Shown: one piece after another, positions 29,601 through 38,155 of the stretch
Position numbering within the stretch: the first letter of the stretch is position 1
How the letters are laid out: every line of letters starts with the position of its first letter
Notes under the pieces: model-generated
Seen by the model: the letters and a program-made list of their open reading frames with translations, nothing else
Database searches by the model: none
What the model was told of the DNA's origin: nothing
DNA from: CAVUCH01 sp963763095
Lineage (GTDB): Bacteria; Acidobacteriota; Vicinamibacteria; Vicinamibacterales; JAENWD01
Reading direction: 5' to 3'
DNA length: 64,000 bases
Assembly: GCA_963763095.1 (NCBI GenBank)
Contig: CAVXNR010000018.1
Span: forward strand, 62,001-126,000
Program-made: the position numbers and the translations under genes

Positions 29601-30038
29601 TGGGCGCGGCGGGGCGTCGAACCGTCGCCCACCCCCGCCTATGCGAATGCCGGACCGAAGGTGTGCCTGATCAACGGGCAGTCCTCGTCGGGCGGCGATG
29701 CCTTTCCGTACTACTTCAAGAAGCTGGGACTCGGTCAGCTGATTGGCACCCGCACCTGGGGCGGGCTGATCGGGTTGTCGGGCAGCCCGGCGCTACTGGA
29801 TGGCGGCAGCATCACCGCGCCAACCTTCCGCTTCCTGGGAACCGGCGGTGAGTGGGAGGTGGAGGGGATCGGCGTCGCCCCCGATATCGAGGTGATCGAT
29901 GCGCCGCACCTGGTCGCGCAGGGCCACGATCCGAGCCTCGAGCGCGGGATCGCGGAGCTGCTGAAGCAGCTTGCGGCACGGCCACGGAAGCCGGTCACGG
30001 TGCCGCCGGCGCCTGGGACAACGGGAACGAAACCATAG
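26614..30038 (+). CDS. Tricorn protease homologue, secreted (two frameshifts)
   Basis: A protein of about 1,140 aa. A signal peptide (MLLAVVLLCVVLLSVVTPAQ) is followed by two beta-propellers built from PD40/WD40-like strands (for example ELFPRFSPDGRAIAFTG, APTWSPNGRTIAYLSD, YRWSPDSRWLAYV). Then come the tricorn C1 domain (LRDWYYDPNLGGLDWKEV), a PDZ domain (VNEGDYILAVDGVPTRGVDN) and the S41-like serine peptidase core, with the serine in NGQSSSGGDAFPYYF. The family cleaves oligopeptides. Breaks at 26858-26863 and 27753-27758 are both AGTACC contexts where removing one C restores the frame (GQYDGRRQVY; GEYEIYVRPADGSG). A Pro/Lys-rich insert of about 75 residues (28260-28500) separates propeller and C1. 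It starts near a dispersed hairpin and has no clear operon partner. Confidence 0.9.
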
Positions 30039-30062
30039 CGGCCGACGCGCTCTTCCCCCTGC

Positions 30063-31068
30063 TCACGCGCTGCGGCCGCCGGGGGCGGAGTTCAGCGCCA
30101 GGGCGTCTCTCTGGCGGGACCGCAGGCGGTGCACCTCGCGGCCGATCTCGATCAGCCCTATCAAGGCCGTCACGGCGAGGCCGATCTCGCATCCCTTGTT
30201 GATCACGTCAACGAGCCGGTCCAGCGAAACGCCGTCGGCCGCTACCGCAGCGGGCCTCGCGAGCACCCACTCGCCTGCGCGGTGCACGATGGCCACGATC
30301 ACCAGAGTGCCGGCGCGCAGCCCGATGCGCGCCCACGACCGCGCCGGAGTCCAGTACGGCCGGAGGACCCCGGTGAGGCTAAGTGCGGCGGCCGACGCCA
30401 TGAGCAGCAGGATGGGCACGTAGGCGAGCCGCCAGACGGGTGCAAGCTCCAGGAACGACGCTGCGGGCCCCAGCAGCAGGTGCGGGCGCTCCGGGGATGA
30501 GCAGCAGCCAGGCGATGAAAGCCACGGTAATCAGGAACTCGAACAGCGAGTGCCCGCGCGACGTCCAGTGCTCGCGTCGAACCAGTTTGGGCAGCGTGCG
30601 CGGATCCCATCTGTGGCCGAGCTTCAGGTGCGATTGGGCGTAATCAAGGCCCGCGAAGCTCAGTGTCGTCCACGCGAACACCATGAGTGCCCGTCCAGGG
30701 TAGGCGAGCAGGCCGTGGACGAAATGGCGGACGGGATCGCCCATGAGCATCGATCCCACGATGGCGAGCACCGCGGTGACCAGCAGGGCCACGCCCAGTC
30801 CCATCTTCAGGGCGACTACGTAGATCGGGAAGAATGCGGGGCCGATCAGCTGCTGCCGCGTCTGATAACGTCCCGCCACCAGCATGGGATGGCCATGCCT
30901 GCGCAGGATGTCGGCCTCCTCATCCGGAGTGAGCGGTCGGCCGCACGCCTCCTCCCGGTCTTCCATCTCCGATACGAGGTTCTCCGACAGCTCACGGACG
31001 ATGTCGTCCTGCTGATGCTTCGGGAGAAAGAACCTGACCGCCTGTAGATACCGTTCGAGCAGTTCCAT
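30063..31068 (-). CDS. HAAS-domain membrane protein, PadR partner (frameshifted)
   Basis: A protein of about 334 aa. The N-terminal ~100 residues are the soluble HAAS-type signalling domain (MELLERYLQAVRFFLPKHQQ, then SEMEDREEACGRPLTPDEEADI and GHPMLVAGRYQ). About six membrane helices follow. The ATG at 31068 lies four bases after the PadR stop, so the two genes form an operon, the usual arrangement for this domain. The frame breaks near 30496: removing one C of the run in ATCCCCGG restores IPERPHLLLGPAASFLEL and the rest of the membrane region. HAAS domains are thought to relay envelope or membrane state to PadR or to permeases; the mechanism is not established. Confidence 0.8.
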
Positions 31069-31072
31069 GAGA

Positions 31073-31418
31073 TCACTCCGCGAGAATGCCGCGCAACGCG
31101 GCGTCGATGCTGCGAGATTCGGCGAGCAGCTGCGCGAGCACTTGCGCCCCCTGCTCCGAGATGTGGTAGAAGCGCTTGTTGCGCCTGGCCTCTTCACGCC
31201 ACTCGCTGACCAGCAGGCCCTGGGTTTCCAGCCGGCGGAGCAGCGGGTACAACGTGCTCTCGTCGATGGCCAACCCGTGCTCGGCCAGCAGCTTCCGGAG
31301 CGTGTAGCCGGTACTGTTCAGTCCTGAGCGCCGCCAGGACCGCCACAGTGAGGAAGCCGCGGCGGAGCTCCAGGCGAAGGTTGTCGAACGCGGGGTCGCT
31401 AGCGAGGGAGGTTGCCAT
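31073..31418 (-). CDS. PadR family transcriptional regulator (frameshifted)
   Basis: A PadR regulator of about 114 aa. MATSLASDPAFDNLRLELRR begins at 31418, followed by GFLTVAVLAAL, then after the break YGYTLRKLLAEHGLAIDEST, LYPLLRRLETQGLL and a C-terminal dimerisation helix. The break is at 31310-31315, an AGTACC context (minus strand): removing one C joins EQY to GYTLRKLL. The start codon lies at the edge of an inverted-repeat operator (31416-31442), and no ribosome-binding site is visible, so the mRNA may be leaderless. It is upstream of, and probably co-transcribed with, the HAAS gene. It is divergent from the acyl-CoA synthetase. Confidence 0.82.
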
Positions 31419-31455
31419 ATAGTGTCTGGCACACACTGTATGACACACACTATGT
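31416..31455. promoter_or_regulatory. Inverted-repeat operator candidate in the PadR / acyl-CoA synthetase intergenic region
   Basis: CATATAGTGTCTG GCACACACTGTATG (31416-31442) is an imperfect dyad, and a second ACACACACTATGTG follows at 31443-31456. Both hold the AGTGT/ACACT half-site. It lies directly upstream of the padR start and between two divergent genes, where a PadR autorepressor would bind. This is inference from position and symmetry. Confidence 0.5.
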
Positions 31456-31504
31456 GCCGTCAAGCTCTTTTTGCAAGCCAGGCCCTGGGGTGGAGGAAAT
31501 CAGC

Positions 31505-33151
31505 ATGCGCGGGCTGATGATGGAGATGCCGCTATCGATTCCCGCCCTGCTGCGGCGAACCCGATCGCTGTTCCCGCACAAGGAGATCGTCAGCCGTCGC
31601 GCAGACCGCGGCATCAGCAGGACCACCTACGACGAGTGCCTTGGCGACGCGCGCCGGCTTGCCGCGGCGTTACGCGCGCTCGGCGTGCGCCGCGGCGATC
31701 GCGTCGGCACCTTCTGCTGGAACCATGCGCGCCATCTGCAGGCCTACTACGGGATCCCGGCGTCTGGCGCGGTGCTCCACACGTTGAACATCCGCCTGCA
31801 TCCTGAGGAGCTCGGCTACATCATCAACCACGCAGATGACGCCGTCCTGATTGTGGACAAGGTGCTCTGGCCGATCTTCGAGGCCGTGCGGCCGCACATC
31901 GGGGATCGCCGCGTCGTCGTGGTCAGCGACGACGGCGATGTGCCGGAAGGCACGCTGGATTACGGGCAACTGCTGTCGTGGCAGGAAGACGGCGCAGAGT
32001 TCGATGACCTCGACGAGCAGAGCGCAGCGGTCCTGTGCTACACGTCCGGCACGACGGGCCGTTCGAAAGGGGTGTTGTACTCGCACCGGTCGCTGGTGCT
32101 GCACTCGCTTGCCCTGCCACTGCCGGATGTCTTCGATCTGCGGGAGTCGTCGCGCGTGCTCGCGGTCGTGCCGATGTTCCACGCGAACGCGTGGGGTCTG
32201 CCGTTCGGCTGCGCGATGATCGGAGCGGCGCAGGTCCTGCCTGGCCCCTGCCTCGATCCGGCGAGCATCGTGGGCCTGCTCGAATCGGAGCACGTGACCC
32301 ACACCGCTGGCGTGCCCACCATCTGCCACGCGCTCCTTCAATATCTGGACGAACACTCTGGCCACGACCTGTCGGCACTGCGCATCATGCTGGTCGGCGG
32401 TGCGGCGATTCCGGAGACGACCGTGCGCGCCTTCGACGCGCGGCACGGTGTCCAGATCGTGCACGCCTGGGGCATGACGGAGACGGCGCCACTCGGATCG
32501 GTGAGCCGCGTGCCGAGCGAACTCGCGGATGCCCCTGCCGACGCGCACTACGCGTGGCGGGCGCGGCAGGGACGACCCGCCCCGTTCGTCGAGATCCGTG
32601 GCCGCGCCGAGGACGGTGCGCTGATCGCGTGGGACGACCACACCATGGGCGAGCTGGAGGTGCGAGGACCGTGGGTGGCTGCCGCCTACTATCCGGGAGA
32701 CGAAGCGCCCGACCGCTGGACCAGCGACGGATGGTTCCGCACGGGAGACATCGTGACGATCGCGCCGAGCGGGTGCCTGATGATCCAGGATCGGGCGAAG
32801 GACCTCGTGAAGTCCGGTGGTGAGTGGATCAGCACGGTCGCACTCGAATCTGCGCTGGTCGAACACGCCGGTGTGAGCGAGGCCATCGTGGTGGCGGTTC
32901 CCCACCCGCGCTGGGGCGAGCGGCCACTTGCGGTCATCGTGCCGGCCCCGGGGTGTGCGCCGACGATCGAGGAGATCCGCGCGCACCTCGCGCCGCGAGT
33001 AGTGAAGTGGTGGCTGCCCGATGCGGTGGTGCACGTGGACAGTCTGCCGCGCACCGGGGCCGGCAAGTACCAGAAGCACGTGGTGCGCGCGGCGTACAAA
33101 GACCACTTCGCCGCCGTGAGCGCTGACACTGTACCCGGGTCGGAGGTGTAA
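31505..33151 (+). CDS. Long-chain fatty-acid-CoA ligase (AMP-binding)
   Basis: A 548-aa acyl-activating enzyme that forms an acyl-adenylate and transfers the acyl group to CoA. Motifs are LCYTSGTTGRSKGVLYSHRS (P-loop-like A3), MLVGGAAIPETTV, HAWGMTETAPLG (A5), DGWFRTGDIVTI (A7), DRAKDLVKSGGEWIS (A8) and the catalytic lysine in RTGAGKYQKHVV. It is close to the medium/long-chain FadD-like group. The ATG at 31505 follows GGAGGAA and is preferred over the open frame from 31412. The gene is intact. It is divergent from padR, with the shared intergenic region holding an inverted repeat. Confidence 0.93.
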   Translation: MRGLMMEMPLSIPALLRRTRSLFPHKEIVSRRADRGISRTTYDECLGDARRLAAALRALGVRRGDRVGTFCWNHARHLQAYYGIPASGAVLHTLNIRLHPEELGYIINHADDAVLIVDKVLWPIFEAVRPHIGDRRVVVVSDDGDVPEGTLDYGQLLSWQEDGAEFDDLDEQSAAVLCYTSGTTGRSKGVLYSHRSLVLHSLALPLPDVFDLRESSRVLAVVPMFHANAWGLPFGCAMIGAAQVLPGPCLDPASIVGLLESEHVTHTAGVPTICHALLQYLDEHSGHDLSALRIMLVGGAAIPETTVRAFDARHGVQIVHAWGMTETAPLGSVSRVPSELADAPADAHYAWRARQGRPAPFVEIRGRAEDGALIAWDDHTMGELEVRGPWVAAAYYPGDEAPDRWTSDGWFRTGDIVTIAPSGCLMIQDRAKDLVKSGGEWISTVALESALVEHAGVSEAIVVAVPHPRWGERPLAVIVPAPGCAPTIEEIRAHLAPRVVKWWLPDAVVHVDSLPRTGAGKYQKHVVRAAYKDHFAAVSADTVPGSEV

Positions 33152-33201
33152 CCGTTGCTGTTGCCGTTGGTCCTCAGAAAGCAGTTCACGGGACGTCCGC
33201 T

Positions 33202-34617
33202 TCAGGGTGCGGCCACCGTTCTGCCGAGGGCCGCCAGCATGTCATCGACCGAGGTGAACTTGAGGCGAGGCCGGCCGCTCGCCTGACCGTTCGCGAGTTC
33301 CAGCGCGTCGAGCCTCCGCCAGTCGGCGTAGGTGACGAAGAGCGGTTGGTGTAACTGCACCAGCGCCGCTGCGGCCTCCGCGTCCGGCTGCGCCGGGGTG
33401 AGGTGCGCGCCTTGCGCAAGGTCCTCGAGCATCGCGGAGACGGTTTCCACCGAGTCAGGCTTGTTCGTGCCGATGACGCCGCTTGGCCCGCGCTTGATCC
33501 AGCCGGATGCGTACAGCCCGGTGACGATTTGGCCCGTGCCGGGATCGAGCACGCGCCCCTTCTCGTTCTGGATCACGCCCCAGCGCTCGTGGAACGGCAC
33601 GCCGGGCAGCGCGACGCCCCGGTACCCCACCGAGCGAAACACCAGGCCGACATCGAGATCCTCGTGCTCGCTGGTGGCGGCCGCATTGAGGCCACCCGTT
33701 TCCGAGGCCACGAGCGTGTTGCGCACCAGGCGCATCCGAGTGACACGGCCCCGTGCGTCCCCGACCAGCTCAACGGGCGAGACGAGAAACCGGACGTGCA
33801 GGCGCCTGCTCCTGCCTTCGGGCGTCCGGAGCGCGTACCCCTGCAGAATCTCTACCTTCTTCAGCAGCGTGCGGTCCTGTGCGGCCTCGACCTGCGCGCG
33901 GCTCAGCGGATCCAGTTGGACTTCGTCGGGTCGCACGATGACGTCCGCGTCGGCCATGTCGCCGATCTCCTTCACCTCCGGGTTCGTGAAGGCCGCCTGC
34001 GCAGGCCCACGACGCCCAAGCAGGAACACTTCTTTGATGCGGCTGTGACGCAGCGCCTCGAGCGCGTACGCAGCGATGTCGGTGTTCGCGAGCTCCTCAG
34101 GTGTGCGCACCAGGATCCGCGCGACGTCGATGGCGACGTTGCCCACGCCAACCACTGCGACGCGCTCGACCGAGAGGTCGAACAAGTGGTCACGATAATC
34201 CGGGTGCCCGTTGTACCAGGCGACGAACTCGGTTGCCGGATGGCTACCCTCGAGGTCCTCGCCAGGGATACCCATCCTGCGGTCCGACTGGGCGCCGGTC
34301 GCAAACAGCACCTGGTGATAGTGGCGCTGCAGATCCGCCAGCGTGAGGTGCGCACCGAAGTCGACGTTGCCGAAGAACCGGAAGCGCGGGTGAGTGGCGA
34401 CCGCGTCGTAGGCCCGGGTGACGGTCTTGATCTTCAGATGATCCGGTGCGACGCCGTAGCGCACCAGCCCGAAGGGTGTGGGCAGTCGGTCGAACATGTC
34501 GACTTCTGCGACGAGCTCGCTCTGCTTGAAAAGATGCTCGGCCGCGTAGAACGCCGCGGGCCCGGAGCCGACGATGGCCACCCGCAGCGGCTGTGACGCG
34601 GTTCCGATATCCGGCAT
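33202..34617 (-). CDS. FAD-dependent ferredoxin/adrenodoxin-type NADP+ reductase (FprA-like)
   Basis: A 471-aa flavoprotein that moves electrons between NADPH and a ferredoxin. It has the FAD motif VAIVGSGPAAFYAAEHL (residues about 12-28), FGLVRYGVAPDH, the NADP motif VAVVGVGNVAIDVARILVR, FLLGRRGPAQAAFTN and the C-terminal FAD-contact WIKRGPSGVIGTNK. The length matches actinobacterial FprA and mitochondrial adrenodoxin reductase. The ATG at 34617 follows GGAGTG; the frame stays open further upstream without similarity. The gene is intact and has no ferredoxin or P450 gene next to it. The 310-base gap upstream, shared with the divergent gene at 34929, shows no clear promoter motif. Confidence 0.93.
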   Translation of the reverse strand: MPDIGTASQPLRVAIVGSGPAAFYAAEHLFKQSELVAEVDMFDRLPTPFGLVRYGVAPDHLKIKTVTRAYDAVATHPRFRFFGNVDFGAHLTLADLQRHYHQVLFATGAQSDRRMGIPGEDLEGSHPATEFVAWYNGHPDYRDHLFDLSVERVAVVGVGNVAIDVARILVRTPEELANTDIAAYALEALRHSRIKEVFLLGRRGPAQAAFTNPEVKEIGDMADADVIVRPDEVQLDPLSRAQVEAAQDRTLLKKVEILQGYALRTPEGRSRRLHVRFLVSPVELVGDARGRVTRMRLVRNTLVASETGGLNAAATSEHEDLDVGLVFRSVGYRGVALPGVPFHERWGVIQNEKGRVLDPGTGQIVTGLYASGWIKRGPSGVIGTNKPDSVETVSAMLEDLAQGAHLTPAQPDAEAAAALVQLHQPLFVTYADWRRLDALELANGQASGRPRLKFTSVDDMLAALGRTVAAP

Positions 34618-34928
34618 GGCGCGGCTCACTCCGGGTTGATCTCCGTCGGACCCGGCTGCCCGCCAGCGCCCATGCCGAGAGTACAACAGGATACGGCCCG
34701 CGACGGATGGATTGGGTCCCGGGCACCCCTGCTCAGGTTGCCCGCCCATTCCGCCCGGCGTATGCTGACCCCCTTCCATCGCCGCCGTCAGCGACGTTCC
34801 CGGGCCGGACGCGCCGCCGCCCCAGTGACTGTTGCCTGCTCCCCACGGCGATCCGCTTCAACACGAGCGATCACAGAGCACCATCACACGGCCGGACCGC
34901 GGCCAGGCGCGCTTGGGGAGTATGAACG

Positions 34929-37215
34929 ATGCCGAATGACAGCAAGCCGGCCCAGGGCAGAGTCCCTGGCGCTCGCATCGAGGGACGGGTCCAACTCGAG
35001 GCAGCCGACCATGAGGCTCGCAACGTCGCGCTGAAGGTTTATGCCTTCGACAGGGGCGGAAACCCGCTCGGCGAGGCGGAGATCGGAGCGGAAGGCAAGG
35101 TGTCGCTCGATCTGAAGGCGCACGAAGGCGACGTCGAGTTGGTGGTCAGCGCGGCCGAAGAGGCTCGCGACGCACGTCGCACCGGCGTGTATACGCGGGT
35201 GATCAAGCCCGCCGACTGGGTCAAACAGGGCGCCCTGAACGTCTACGCGACCGAGATCCTTCTCGAGCCCGCGATCTGGCGGCCGCTCGTGCGCACCCGA
35301 TTCTGCATATCGGGTCATGTCCGGAAGGTCTCGACTGCAAACGCAGCGGGCAGTTGTCCGGTGCCGTTCGTCAAGGTCGAGATCTATGACGTCGACCGTG
35401 AGTGGTGCTGGTGGCCGCATCTGCAGCGGTGGTGGGAGTACCTGGACCGCCGCGTCGTACGTCTTCCCGAGCTAATCCGCCAGCCGAAGCCCAGGCCGAT
35501 TCCGGGGCCGGGGCCAGGGCCGATCAGGATCGAAGCCACGCGCCCCGGCCGCCTGCCGCTCGGCTCGGCCAGCACACTCGCCGGACCTGCCCTCGACGAG
35601 GTGATGCTGAACCCACAGCCGCTTCCGCCAAGGGAGGTGATGCTGAACCCGCAGCCGCTTCCACCGCAGGCTGCGATGCTGACTTCACAGCGAGAGCCGC
35701 CGGCCAACACGATGTTACGAGCCGCGGGTTCGGACGTGATGTTCAACCCGCAGCCCGATCCCCCGAGGGAGATGCGGCAGACGTCGATCAGATCGGCGGC
35801 CAATCTCGGCTTTCTCGCGACGCTGGCACCGGAGATCGCGCAGCGGCTCTCGAAAGCCACGCTCACGTCGCGTATCGCGCCATGGCTGATCTTTCCGCGC
35901 TGCTTCTACAGCAAACGGGTGATCTGCGAGACCTACACGGATTGTGACGGGTTCTTCCGCTGCTGCTTCCGGTGGTCTGCGTTCCACTACCGCAACGGCC
36001 ACTTTCGCCATGATCCGTACCCCGATGTGATCCTCAAAATCACGCAGGTGGTGTCAGGTGTCGAAACGGTCGTCTACACGGACCCGTACACGAACACCCG
36101 GTGGAACTTCGCCAGCGGGCACGTGGACTTGTACCTGGACGACGAGTCGGTCGTATGCGGCAGCGGATGCGGCGGCAGCCTGCCGGGCACGTCACAGGCG
36201 GCCATTCTCCAGATCGGATCGGACCCAGTCTGGGCAATCGATCAGGCGGATGGCAAGTACCACACGGGCGTCCCGAACGTCAGCAACGGCGCCTACCAGG
36301 GCACGGTCACAATCAAAGGTGATTTCAGCGCCGATCTGAAGACGGGGCCCAAGCGGTACTATCGCCTCTCGTGGGCGCCTGACAGCGCCAGTCCCTCGTT
36401 CACACCCATCCAGGTCCCGCTGTCAGTGCTCCGCGCGCCCTTCCTGGGGGTGTTCGAACCTTACCTCATAGGGCCGCAGCCGGGACCGGGGCCGCTGGCC
36501 GGCCTCTACGAAGTGCAGGACATGACGCACTGGTGGATCAACCCGGGACCAGGCGGCGCCGGCATCGCACTTGGCTACCTGGCCTCGCTCGACCTGGTGC
36601 CAGACGAGGGCGCGATTGTGCTCCGGCTCGAGGTGTTCGACGAGACCGGTACGCATCTGGCGGCGGTTCAATTCCCGAATCACGGCGGCAATGGCACCGG
36701 TGTGGATCCCGATCCACCGCCGGTCACCGTCGGGCACCAGGATCTCAAGGTGTACGTCGACAACAAGCCGATGGACTTCTCGCTGACCACGCCGGCGACG
36801 AACGCCTGCGGGGTGGTCGTGTGGTCGCCTGGCCTGACGCTGGCGTTTGACGTGCACGCGGACCAGGAGAACGGCCGCGTCCACTCGTGGAGTCTCGTAT
36901 ATGTGAAGGGGGTCAACCCCGCGCAGCACCTCCTGGGGAACATCGAGTACGCGGCGGGCACCAGCCCGGTCGACGAGAGCGTCAACGGCAACGTGATGCT
37001 CACCGAGCCGGTGACGCCGGACAATCCGGCGGGCGAGCTGCAGAGTACTCTGCGCGTTCGCACTCATTCTGGACGCGTATCTGCACTGCCGCAACGACTG
37101 GGGCTGGATTCACCAGTCTCCCAAGACGTACGCGATCGCGATCGAGAAGTGCGCGCCGTGCGTCGAGGGTGCGGGTCACGGGCAGGGGCACGGTCCCGGC
37201 CGCGGCCCGGCGTAG
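34929..37215 (+). CDS. Large protein with NPQPLPP repeats and cysteine-rich beta domains (frameshifted, unrecognised)
   Basis: I do not recognise this protein of about 761 aa. It lacks a signal peptide. Residues 1-115 are an all-beta, CNA/transthyretin-like domain (RVQLEAADHEARNVALKVYA). Residues about 118-175 are rich in Trp and Cys (CPVPFVKVEIYDVDREWCWW). Then comes a GPGPGPGP linker, followed by repeats with the core MLNPQPLPP (twice exact, once as MFNPQPDPP) over residues 223-280. A Cys-rich block (FPRCFYSKRVICETYTDCD, then FFRCCF) follows, then further beta-rich sequence with GSGCGGSLPG. The frame breaks at 37044-37049 (AGTAC context); removing one base gives LQSTCAFALILDAYLHC, ending KCAPCVEGAGHGQGHGPGRG. 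The ATG follows GGGGAG. A strong hairpin lies 15 bases after the stop. It stands alone. Confidence 0.75.
35598..35765 (+). repeat. In-frame NPQPLPP-encoding repeats
   Basis: Two 33-base units (35598-35630 and 35634-35666, period 36) encode EVMLNPQPLPP and differ at third positions only, so the peptide is under selection and the copies are not recent duplicates. A degenerate unit at 35733-35765 encodes DVMFNPQPDPP. Spacing between units 2 and 3 is about 66 bases and encodes TSQREPPANTM in part. Confidence 0.85.
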
Positions 37216-37229
37216 CAATCGGTCGGTAT

Positions 37230-37259
37230 TCGCCCCCACGGGATCAGCCGTGGGGGCGA
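37230..37259. terminator. Bidirectional hairpin between convergent genes
   Basis: TCGCCCCCACGG, a six-base loop GATCAG, then CCGTGGGGGCGA: a perfect 12-bp stem. It lies 15 bases after the NPQPLPP gene and 85 bases before the end of the convergent DtxR-type gene, so it can serve both. No T-run is present. Confidence 0.75.
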
Positions 37260-37343
37260 GGGCCACCGCCCGTGACACGGTCGCTATGCTGTGTCCATGG
37301 GCGGTGACCATGGGCCGTATCCATGGGCGGTCGGCTGGTGGCC

Positions 37344-38075
37344 CTATGCCCGCGGAGAATCGTCCCGCGCCCGCGCACCGGCCTCCTGTGGTGCTGCTTC
37401 TGTGCCCTGCAGCACTTCGACGAGCAGCTTCGAAGCAGCCCTTGTGCCGATGGTCATGCGCTGCTCGCCCCGCCCGCAGACGCGCACGCTGTCGGCGACG
37501 GCGTCGCGCGCTTCGACCTGGATCGTTTCGCCAGGTTTCAGGTGGCTGTTCTCGATGAAGCGGAGAAACGGTGCGCCCTGGTCGGTCACGCGCGTGATCG
37601 TGACCGGCGTGTCGAGCGGACAATCGAGGAGCGTCTGCAGCTCGCGCACGCGGATGGCGCCGTCGGCGTCGGGTATGGGGTCGCCGTGCGGGTCCACCTC
37701 GGGCCGCCCGAGCATCTCGTCCATCCGCTCGATCAGCCGCTCCGAAACGACGTGCTCGAGCTTTTCGGCCTCTTCATGCACCTCATCCCACCGCAGGCTC
37801 ATCACCTGTACCAGGAACAGCTCGACCAGACGGTGGCGCCGCAGCACGAGGCCGGCGAGCCGCTCGCCCGCGGCCGTCAGGCGAACGCCGCTGTAAGGCT
37901 CGTACTGCACTAATCCCGATTCCGCCAGCGCCTTCACCATCGTGGTGGCGGTGCCCGGGGTGACGCCCAGCGCCCCGGCGATCTGGCCCATGCCCACCAG
38001 CGCATCTCCTGACGCGTGCTGCTGTTGTAGGACGATCGCCTTCAGGTAGTTCTCAACGGTCGAACTCGGCAGCAT
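37344..38075 (-). CDS. DtxR/MntR-family metal-dependent repressor
   Basis: A 243-aa regulator with three domains. They are a winged helix (residues 5-70, MGQIAGALGVTPGTATTMVKAL), a metal-binding dimerisation domain (LRWDEVHEEAEKLEHVVSERL, DPHGDPIP) and a C-terminal SH3-like FeoA-type domain (PVTITRVTDQG onward). In the primary metal site the position equal to DtxR Cys102 is Glu (EEAEKLEH), as in Mn-responsive members, while the position equal to DtxR Met10 / MntR Asp8 is Asn. Metal preference is therefore uncertain. I start at the ATG at 38075. It is divergent from, and probably controls, the oxidase-ZIP-cupredoxin operon, whose promoter carries a perfect dyad. Confidence 0.9.
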   Translation of the reverse strand: MLPSSTVENYLKAIVLQQQHASGDALVGMGQIAGALGVTPGTATTMVKALAESGLVQYEPYSGVRLTAAGERLAGLVLRRHRLVELFLVQVMSLRWDEVHEEAEKLEHVVSERLIERMDEMLGRPEVDPHGDPIPDADGAIRVRELQTLLDCPLDTPVTITRVTDQGAPFLRFIENSHLKPGETIQVEARDAVADSVRVCGRGEQRMTIGTRAASKLLVEVLQGTEAAPQEAGARARDDSPRA

Positions 38076-38110
38076 GCGGACGATCCTAACATTTTGCACA
38101 ATATTTTACG

Positions 38111-38155
38111 TTGACTTTGAACAGAGCCCGCTATATATTTTGAGCAATCAAAATA
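38111..38155 (+). promoter_or_regulatory. Promoter and perfect dyad operator of the metal operon
   Basis: TTGACT (38111-38116), a 17-base spacer and TATATT (38134-38139) form the best sigma-70-type promoter seen in the window. A perfect inverted repeat, TATTTTGA-GCAA-TCAAAATA (38136-38155), overlaps the -10 and runs into the first base of the oxidase start codon. This AT-rich patch is striking in a GC-rich region. It is the natural binding site for the divergent DtxR-type repressor. Confidence 0.7.

Noticed and set aside
31443..31456. Tandem CA repeats as a phase-variable tract
   Set aside because: Only three to four CA units, too short for slippage, and better explained as half-sites of the dyad.
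34929..37215. Reading the NPQPLPP units as a ribosomally made, modified peptide
   Set aside because: The units are embedded in a 760-residue protein, no leader/core layout is present and no modifying enzyme is next to it.
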